DNA from: Deinococcus sp.
GTDB taxonomy: Bacteria > Deinococcota > Deinococci > Deinococcales > Deinococcaceae
DNA length: 5,169 nucleotides
Direction of reading: 5' to 3'
NCBI GenBank assembly: GCA_025351205.1
Contig: JANXWI010000286.1
Span: 1-5,169 of the forward strand
Shown piece after piece: positions 1 to 5,169 of the stretch (positions within the stretch are counted from its first letter, which is position 1; every line of letters starts with the position of its first letter). The notes below the pieces were generated by a model. It saw nothing but the letters and a program-made list of their open reading frames with translations. It was not told where the DNA came from and made no database searches. Both the position numbers and the translations under genes were made by a program.

Positions 1-496
1 CCCAGCACGTCCATCGTCGGCGTGTCCGAGGGCGCGGTGGGGGCGGGGAGGAGCGGTTCTGATGTGGAGCCTGGCTTCATACCCGACCTGAGGTTGTCCA
101 GGCCCTGTGTCAACCTGCCCAGCAGTGATACCCCTGTGGCAGTCTGGGTCGCTGAGGCTTTCGCGAGGTCCAGCTGATCGAAGTACGCGTCCCACTCCTC
201 AGCTTCCACACTCTCGAAGGTCGTTTCCAGACCCAGCGTGCGGGCGATGGCCTGCACCTGCCACGCCACCTCGTCGTAGGCCTTCCAGTCGACGTGCAGG
301 CACAGCCACCAGCGGCACTGTGCTGGGTCCAGCACCACTCAGGCGGAGACTCGTCAGGGAAGTCCTGCAAGGCGTCTTGCAGCGCGTGCAGTTCGCCCAC
401 GTCCGGGTCGGCACGGGTGGCCTCGAACCGCTGCCGGACCTGATCGGCCAGCCCCCCGCCCAGCGGAGTCAGAATCAATTCCAGCAGCTCATCCAT
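1..496 (-). pseudogene. Frameshifted, left-truncated gene of unknown function
   Basis: The gene starts with ATG at 496-494, three bases after the reductase stop codon, so it probably shares that transcript and may be translationally coupled. The first 53 codons (MDELLELILTPLGGG... to ...DESPPE) read like a real acidic protein. After 338 that frame turns into Arg/Thr/Trp-rich nonsense and stops near 110. Shifting by one base restores natural protein, VLDPAQCRWWLCLHVDWKAY and then an acidic stretch, open to the window edge. Inserting a single base near 337/338 would join the halves as PPE-X-VLDPAQ. The C-terminal part becomes Ser/Thr/Pro-rich. There is no signal peptide or membrane segment. I do not recognise the family with confidence; the VDWKAYDEVAW motif vaguely recalls DUF6630-type proteins, which is unverified. 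It is either a genuine recent frameshift or a sequencing error; the good coding character of both halves fits either. Confidence 0.6.
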
Positions 497-499
497 GTT

Positions 500-1861
<1,362 letters not shown>

Positions 1862-1874
1862 GCCAGTTAGTGTA
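1862..1874 (-). promoter_or_regulatory. Probable leaderless promoter (-10 box) of the reductase gene
   Basis: On the minus strand a TACACT box (1874-1869) is followed by 7 nt and then the ATG at 1861. No Shine-Dalgarno sequence lies in that gap. A TANNNT box at this distance places the transcription start at or within a base or two of the ATG, as in Deinococcus leaderless mRNAs. I see no convincing -35 hexamer 16-19 bp upstream, so the promoter call rests on the -10 box and its spacing. Confidence 0.6.
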
Positions 1875-1935
1875 ATACAGACGCTTTTTGCGGACAGGGA
1901 AAGGCTGGACAAGGGGGTCAGTACACCTGAACGCG

Positions 1936-1980
1936 CCCTCACCCCTTGCTTCGCAAGGCCCTCTCCCGGATGGAGAGGGG
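1936..1980. repeat. GC-rich double-hairpin repeat, copy A
   Basis: The element starts CCCTCACCCC and contains two consecutive hairpins. The first is CCTTGC-TTC-GCAAGG (1944-1958, 6-bp stem). The second is CCCTCTCC-CGGAT-GGAGAGGG (1959-1979, 8-bp stem). It matches copy B about 45 bp further on, in the same order and orientation. It resembles the short palindromic intergenic repeats of many GC-rich genomes; I cannot name the family. Confidence 0.65.
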
Positions 1981-2025
1981 AAACGGCCAGTGGATGTGGG
2001 TTCGATTCGGGCCTGCTGGGTGGTC

Positions 2026-2074
2026 CCCTCTCCCCCTCGCTCCGCGAGGCCCCTCTCCCGCCGGGGGCGAGGGG
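2026..2074. repeat. GC-rich double-hairpin repeat, copy B
   Basis: This is a diverged direct copy of the 1936-1980 element. The first hairpin is CCTCGC-TCC-GCGAGG (2035-2049), with paired changes relative to copy A (TTGC/GCAA became TCGC/GCGA), so the stem is kept. The second is CCCCTC...GAGGGG (2050-2055 with 2069-2074), with an inner CCC/GGG pairing. Compensatory differences suggest that the fold, not the exact sequence, is maintained in this family. Confidence 0.65.
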
Positions 2075-2330
2075 TAAAGGCCACACTTCGCTAACGTTCA
2101 GTGGAAGAAACTGATCGTCAGAATAAATTTGAAGTTCCAGAAGACCACTGCCGCACAGCCTTCGGCGGATCAAAGCCGCGCCCAGGCAGTTCAGCGACCT
2201 GAAAGAAGCTGCAACCCTTCCAACTTCAAGAAGTGGATTTCCGCTTTCCAGGTGCATAAAACCAGGGTCAATACCCCGCTGGATGAGCCGACGCGTCTTC
2301 CAGATAGCGCAGCGCTTGACGATTCTGTTA

Positions 2331-2361
2331 AGCCCCCCCTGCCCCTCAGGGGTAGGGGGCT
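2331..2361. repeat. C-run/G-run palindrome
   Basis: AGCCCCC (2331-2337) pairs with GGGGGCT (2355-2361). Inside this, CCCC-TCA-GGGG (2342-2352) forms a smaller stem. More G-rich sequence follows to about 2372. It lies about 50 bp beyond the regulator's terminator and has no T-run next to it, so it reads better as an intergenic palindromic repeat than as a terminator. Confidence 0.5.
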
Positions 2362-2411
2362 GGGGGGTGGGGTGAAAGCCAAAAGCTAAAGCCCAGCAAT
2401 CGCCAAAAGGG

Positions 2412-2441
2412 CAAAAGAAAACCCCCAGCCGAAGCCGGGGG
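2412..2441 (-). terminator. Intrinsic terminator of the ddrI-like gene
   Basis: Read on the minus strand, CCCCCGGC-TTCG-GCTGGGGG forms an 8-bp stem (one G-U pair) closed by a TTCG tetraloop. It is followed directly by TTTTCTTTT. It starts about 20 bp after the regulator's TAA stop. This is a textbook Rho-independent terminator and should separate the regulator's transcript from the reductase gene downstream. Confidence 0.92.
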
Positions 2442-2459
2442 AGTCGCTTTTGAACAGGA

Positions 2460-3119
<660 letters not shown>

Positions 3120-3125
3120 GTCTGG

Positions 3126-3131
3126 CCTCCT
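3126..3131 (-). promoter_or_regulatory. Shine-Dalgarno site of the ddrI-like gene
   Basis: AGGAGG on the minus strand lies 6 nt before the ATG at 3119. It decides the start codon, so the N-terminal extension relative to SdrP is real. It is the only strong ribosome binding site in the window, in contrast to the leaderless-looking starts of the other genes. Confidence 0.85.
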
Positions 3132-3249
3132 GGGTCAGTGGAGAGAGGGTGCTGCCGGGGGAACTCCGGGCCGATCCCGGTGGTGAAAAGCTACGGGCCA
3201 GTCTGGTGAAGAGCAGGTCTGTCTCCGTATCAATCCCAACGCTGAACAC

Positions 3250-3278
3250 AGTGTACCCCTACGTCACAATTTTGACAA
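3250..3278 (-). promoter_or_regulatory. Sigma-70-type promoter of the ddrI-like gene
   Basis: On the minus strand TTGTCA (3278-3273, five of six consensus bases) and TACACT (3255-3250, four of six) are separated by exactly 17 bp. Transcription should start near 3243, giving a leader of about 125 nt. A TGTGA half-site (3268-3264), the kind of sequence Crp-family proteins bind, sits in the spacer, but no proper partner half lies at the usual 6-bp distance. Autoregulation is therefore only a suggestion. Confidence 0.65.
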
Positions 3279-3300
3279 CCTTTTTATTTCTTTAATTAGT
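3272..3300 (+). promoter_or_regulatory. Possible upstream promoter for pilT
   Basis: A perfect TTGACA (3272-3277) is followed by an AT-rich run. The best -10 candidates are TAATTA (3293-3298, 15-bp spacer) and ATTAGT (3295-3300, 17-bp spacer); neither is strong. The hexamer overlaps the regulator's -35 on the other strand because TTTGACAA is nearly palindromic. If used, it would give a leader of over 140 nt for pilT. Confidence 0.3.
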
Positions 3301-3432
3301 GTTCAGCTTTCAATTTTATTCGGGCGCGTGGACTGCCCGTCCCAGGAACTTTCCAGGCCAACACCGACAGCGCTCACAAGGGGCAAAACCGACGTTGGGG
3401 CCGGAAAATGAAGGCTTTTTGTCAGAAACATT

Positions 3433-3442
3433 AGGCTAGCCT
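3433..3442 (+). promoter_or_regulatory. Leaderless-type -10 box before pilT, inside a palindrome
   Basis: TAGCCT (3437-3442) is followed by 7 nt and the pilT ATG, the same spacing as at the reductase gene, and there is no good Shine-Dalgarno sequence. The box forms the right half of a perfect 10-bp palindrome, AGGCTAGCCT (3433-3442). A second TANNNT (TAGGCT, 3432-3437) overlaps it on the same strand. No clear -35 is present. Confidence 0.45.
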
Positions 3443-3449
3443 GAGCCAG

Positions 3450-4529
3450 ATGAGCGTCCTTCATGGGTTATTGGCAGCGGTGGTGCGCGACGGCGCGAGT
3501 GACGTTCACCTGCGGGCGGGCAGCGCTCCGATGGGCCGTATCAGCGGTCTGATCCGGCGCTACGGCGAAACGGCCCTGACACCGCAGCACCTCCAGGACT
3601 TCACCCGTGAAATGATGACGCGGCCCGGCCAGTGGGAGGAGTTCGCCGCCAGCCGCGACGCCGATTTTGCCTTCGGAGTGCAGGGCGTGGCCCGCTTCCG
3701 GGTCAACGCCTACTGGCAGCGCGGCTCTATAGGGCTGATCATGCGCGTCATCGAGGACAAGCCGATTCCCAGCTTTCAGCAGCTCGGCCTGCCGCAGAAC
3801 ACCTTCGAGGAGCTGGTGTCGCAGGAGCGCGGCCTGATTCTGGTGACCGGCCCCACCGGCAGCGGCAAGACCACCACGCTCGCCTCGATGATCGACTACA
3901 TCAACGCCAACCAGCCGGTGAACATCGTGACGCTCGAAGACCCCATCGAGATTCTGCACCGTGACAAGGTGGCCACCATCTCGCAGCGCGAACTGGGCAG
4001 CGACACGCTGTCATTCGGGGCCGGACTGCGGGCCAGCATGCGACAGGACCCCGACGTGATCTTGATCGGCGAGATGCGTGACAAGGAGACCGTCGAGGCG
4101 GCCCTCTCGGCGGCGCAGACCGGGCACCTGGTGTTCAGCACCCTGCACACCATGGACGCCATGCGCACCGTGACCCGCATCATCGACTTCTTCGCGCCGC
4201 ACGAGCGCGCCCAGGTGCGCCAGGGCCTGTCGGAAAGTCTGGTGGGCGTGGTCAGCCAGCGCCTCCTGCCCCGGCTGGGCGGCGGGCGGGTGCTGGGCAT
4301 GGAAATATTGATCGGCACGCCCACGGTGCGCGACTGTATCAAAGACGAGGACAAGACCGAGGAGATCAAGCAGGCTCTCGAGGAAGGCAGTCTGCGCGGC
4401 ATGCACACCTTCGATCAGCATCTGGTGCAGCTGGTGCGTGAGGGCCACATGTCCGAGGAAGACGCCATGCAGTCGGCCACCAGCGCCCACGAGGTCAAGA
4501 TCAAGCTGATGGCCGCCAAGTTTGCCTGA
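3450..4529 (+). CDS. pilT: Type IV pilus retraction ATPase PilT
   Basis: This 359-residue cytoplasmic ATPase should sit as a hexamer at the base of the type IV pilus and power pilus retraction, used in twitching motility and DNA uptake. The N-terminal domain (about 1-110) carries the typical GASDVHLRAGSAP (15-27). The core shows the Walker A GPTGSGKT (134-141), the Asp box VTLEDPIE (160-167), the Walker B region VILIGEMRD (203-211) and the His box TGHLVFSTLHT (224-234). These are the catalytic signatures of the PilT/GspE family, and all are intact. The length is close to the usual 340-380. The C-terminal segment PTVRDCIKDEDKTEEI (291-306) and GMHTFDQHL (317-325) departs from the classical AIRNLIRE motif and leans towards PilU-type sequences, so it could be a PilU-like paralogue. 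The start matches the family N-terminus. No other pilus gene lies beside it. Confidence 0.95.
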   Translation: MSVLHGLLAAVVRDGASDVHLRAGSAPMGRISGLIRRYGETALTPQHLQDFTREMMTRPGQWEEFAASRDADFAFGVQGVARFRVNAYWQRGSIGLIMRVIEDKPIPSFQQLGLPQNTFEELVSQERGLILVTGPTGSGKTTTLASMIDYINANQPVNIVTLEDPIEILHRDKVATISQRELGSDTLSFGAGLRASMRQDPDVILIGEMRDKETVEAALSAAQTGHLVFSTLHTMDAMRTVTRIIDFFAPHERAQVRQGLSESLVGVVSQRLLPRLGGGRVLGMEILIGTPTVRDCIKDEDKTEEIKQALEEGSLRGMHTFDQHLVQLVREGHMSEEDAMQSATSAHEVKIKLMAAKFA

Positions 4530-4660
4530 GCGACGGTTCGGACACAGGATTTGTGGGCGGGTAAATACCACGCTTCTGGGCTTCTGGCTGATATTCGAAC
4601 AACAGTACGGACAGGTTCCCGGACGGGCTACTCAAAGCCACTGAACAGGGCGCTGTTAGC

Positions 4661-4732
4661 CCCTCCCCCCTGACTGGCACAGCCGCTTGCGGAGGGGGGA
4701 GGTTGGGACTGGCACAGCTCGCAGAGAGGGGG
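4661..4732. repeat. Mosaic palindromic repeat with an internal 12-bp direct repeat
   Basis: CCTCCCCCCT (4662-4671) pairs perfectly with AGGGGGGAGG (4693-4702), a 10-bp stem enclosing CCGC-TT-GCGG (4683-4692). The 12-mer GACTGGCACAGC occurs in the loop (4672-4683) and again after the stem (4707-4718). Both copies continue into similar sequence (GCGGAGGGGG and GCAGAGAGGGGG). It looks like a short GC-rich intergenic palindrome that carries the same short segment twice. Confidence 0.6.
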
Positions 4733-4863
4733 TGAACGGGCCGAGCGTCCCAGAGAACGTTTTCCTGACTTCCCTGTGCCGACAGGCAACAACCGTTCAT
4801 TGATCATGGCTCCCGATCAGCCGAATGGGTCCATTCGCGCCCATGCCGCATCCCGGACGCGGT

Positions 4864-4869
4864 TACCCT
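4864..4869 (+). promoter_or_regulatory. Leaderless-type -10 box of the acetyltransferase gene
   Basis: TACCCT is followed by 6 nt and the GTG start at 4876. The GAGG in that gap is too close (2 nt) to act as a normal ribosome binding site. The arrangement matches the boxes before the reductase and pilT genes and favours the GTG start. No -35 is evident. Confidence 0.45.
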
Positions 4870-4875
4870 GAGGGC

Positions 4876-5169
4876 GTGAACATCCGCCGCGTCACCGACC
4901 CCGCCGACCCGGCCATCGCCGCGTTCGGCAGGCTGCAAGACCAGGTCTACTTCGAGCCGGAGATGCTGATTCCGGCCCGCGCCATCTCGCACCTGATCGG
5001 TCAACGGGGAGCGCGCCAGAACGTGCTGCTGCTGGCCGAGGAGGATGGCCGACTGCTGGGCGGCAGTTTCTTTCACTACCTGCCGGAACCCTGCACCGGC
5101 TTCAGCAGCTTTCTGGGCGTGGACCGAATGGCGCGGGGGAGGGGCGTGGCGCGGCAGCTGCACGACGCC
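4876..5169 (+). CDS. GNAT-family N-acetyltransferase, N-terminal part
   Basis: The first 98 codons of a gene cut by the right edge. GNAT enzymes move an acetyl group from acetyl-CoA to an amine on a small molecule or protein; the substrate here cannot be told. The protein begins (V/M)NIRRVTDPADPAIAAFGRL. It has a beta-strand-like VLLLAEEDGRLLGGSFF (50-66) followed by FLGVDRMARGRGVARQL (79-95). RGRGVA (87-92) fits the Q/R-x-x-G-x-G/A acetyl-CoA pyrophosphate-binding signature of motif A, and the strand just before it is as expected. The GTG start is chosen from the family-like N-terminus and the TANNNT box 6 nt upstream. In-frame ATGs at 4843 and 4825 would add 11 or 17 Pro/Gly-rich residues and are less likely. 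It is probably its own transcription unit. Confidence 0.8.
   Translation, partial: MNIRRVTDPADPAIAAFGRLQDQVYFEPEMLIPARAISHLIGQRGARQNVLLLAEEDGRLLGGSFFHYLPEPCTGFSSFLGVDRMARGRGVARQLHDA

Larger units (their letters stand above)
1862..2459. other. Gene-free stretch between reductase and regulator genes
   Basis: About 600 bp hold no gene I can support. From left to right I see the reductase -10 box, two related double-hairpin repeats (1936-1980, 2026-2074), a stretch of ordinary sequence (about 2080-2330), a C/G-rich palindrome (2331-2361) and the terminator of the regulator gene (2412-2441). The middle part contains only minor symmetries, for example ACTTC-AA-GAAGT at 2223-2234 and AGCGC-A-GCGCT at 2306-2316. 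The open frames crossing it are composed of repeat DNA or lack a start site. Confidence 0.7.
3241..3307. repeat. 9-bp inverted repeat flanking the divergent promoters
   Basis: GCTGAACAC (3241-3249) is mirrored exactly by GTGTTCAGC (3299-3307), with 49 bp between. The left arm touches the ddrI -10 box at its predicted start site. The right arm lies at the downstream end of the plus-strand promoter-like sequence. The placement suggests paired operator half-sites or a looping element. A 9-bp match at this distance could also occur by chance in a window of this size. Confidence 0.45.
3120..3449. other. Shared divergent upstream region of ddrI and pilT
   Basis: This 330-bp stretch between two divergently read genes carries no gene I can support. 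Its left part (3120-3243) would be the roughly 125-nt leader of the regulator mRNA and contains a small hairpin, CCGGG-CCGAT-CCCGG (3166-3180). The middle (about 3262-3325) is markedly AT-rich and holds overlapping promoter-like boxes on both strands within a 9-bp inverted repeat. The right part (3325-3449) ends in the leaderless-type box before pilT. I see no attenuator and no recognisable riboswitch. Confidence 0.65.
4530..4875. other. Gene-free stretch between pilT and the acetyltransferase
   Basis: About 345 bp without a supportable gene. It holds a tandem CTTCTGG pair near 4571, a small inverted repeat AACAG-GGCG-CTGTT (4644-4657), the mosaic palindromic repeat at 4661-4732 and the promoter-like box of the following gene. 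I found no stem with a T-run that would serve as an intrinsic terminator for pilT, so termination may be Rho-dependent or use the repeat. Confidence 0.6.

Noticed and set aside
1936..2074. CRISPR array
   Set aside because: There are only two imperfect copies, each an internally paired double hairpin. This is an intergenic palindromic repeat, not a repeat-spacer array.
1862..2257. N-terminal extension of the reductase by 132 codons
   Set aside because: The extra sequence runs through the double-hairpin repeats, is not protein-like, and would place the FAD motif far from the N-terminus. The ATG at 1861 fits the family and has a promoter box.
2268..2330. Minus-strand 19-codon reading QNRQALRYLEDASAHPAGY then a stop, as a possible gene remnant
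   Set aside because: It looks somewhat protein-like but is very short, has no start codon and is preceded by a stop. Not enough to call a pseudogene.
2331..2361. Second terminator on either strand
   Set aside because: The stem is strong but no T-run follows on either strand. The true terminator with a T-run is at 2412-2441.
3252..3268. A Crp site in the regulator's promoter (TGT...TCACA)
   Set aside because: Only the TGTGA half is good. At the required 6-bp spacing the other half does not match, so no full site can be claimed.
4662..4702. Intrinsic terminator of pilT
   Set aside because: The stem is followed by TTGGGACTGG rather than a T-run, and it lies over 130 bp after the stop codon.

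Overview
The window looks like chromosomal DNA from a Deinococcus species. It is GC-rich. A Crp/Fnr-type regulator matches what I recall of the Deinococcus-Thermus stress regulators DdrI/SdrP. Several genes start with a TANNNT box only 6-7 nt before the start codon, the arrangement of leaderless transcripts common in Deinococcus. I assigned the genus from recognised protein families and promoter style, not from a database search.

Layout. On the minus strand, at 1861-500, lies a complete FAD/NADPH-dependent ferredoxin (adrenodoxin-type) reductase. Three bases after it a second minus-strand gene of unknown function begins; it carries an apparent one-base deletion near 337/338 and runs off the left edge. 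A gene-free stretch (1862-2459) separates the reductase from the next gene. It holds the reductase promoter, two copies of a GC-rich double-hairpin repeat, a third palindromic element and a strong intrinsic terminator. The terminator belongs to the ddrI-like regulator gene (minus, 3119-2460). That gene is divergent from pilT (plus, 3450-4529), which encodes the retraction ATPase of type IV pili. Their 330-bp shared upstream region carries a good sigma-70-type promoter for the regulator, a possible plus-strand promoter overlapping it, and a 9-bp inverted repeat flanking both. After pilT comes another gene-free stretch (4530-4875) with a mosaic palindromic repeat, then the first 98 codons of a GNAT acetyltransferase cut by the right edge.

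How the genes work together. They do not form one pathway. The reductase plus the small gene form a likely two-gene unit, and the regulator, pilT and the acetyltransferase look like separate units. The most interesting link is regulatory: a stress-type Crp-family regulator shares a promoter region with a type IV pilus motor gene. I found no CRISPR array, tRNA, rRNA, insertion sequence, phage gene or recognisable new defence system.
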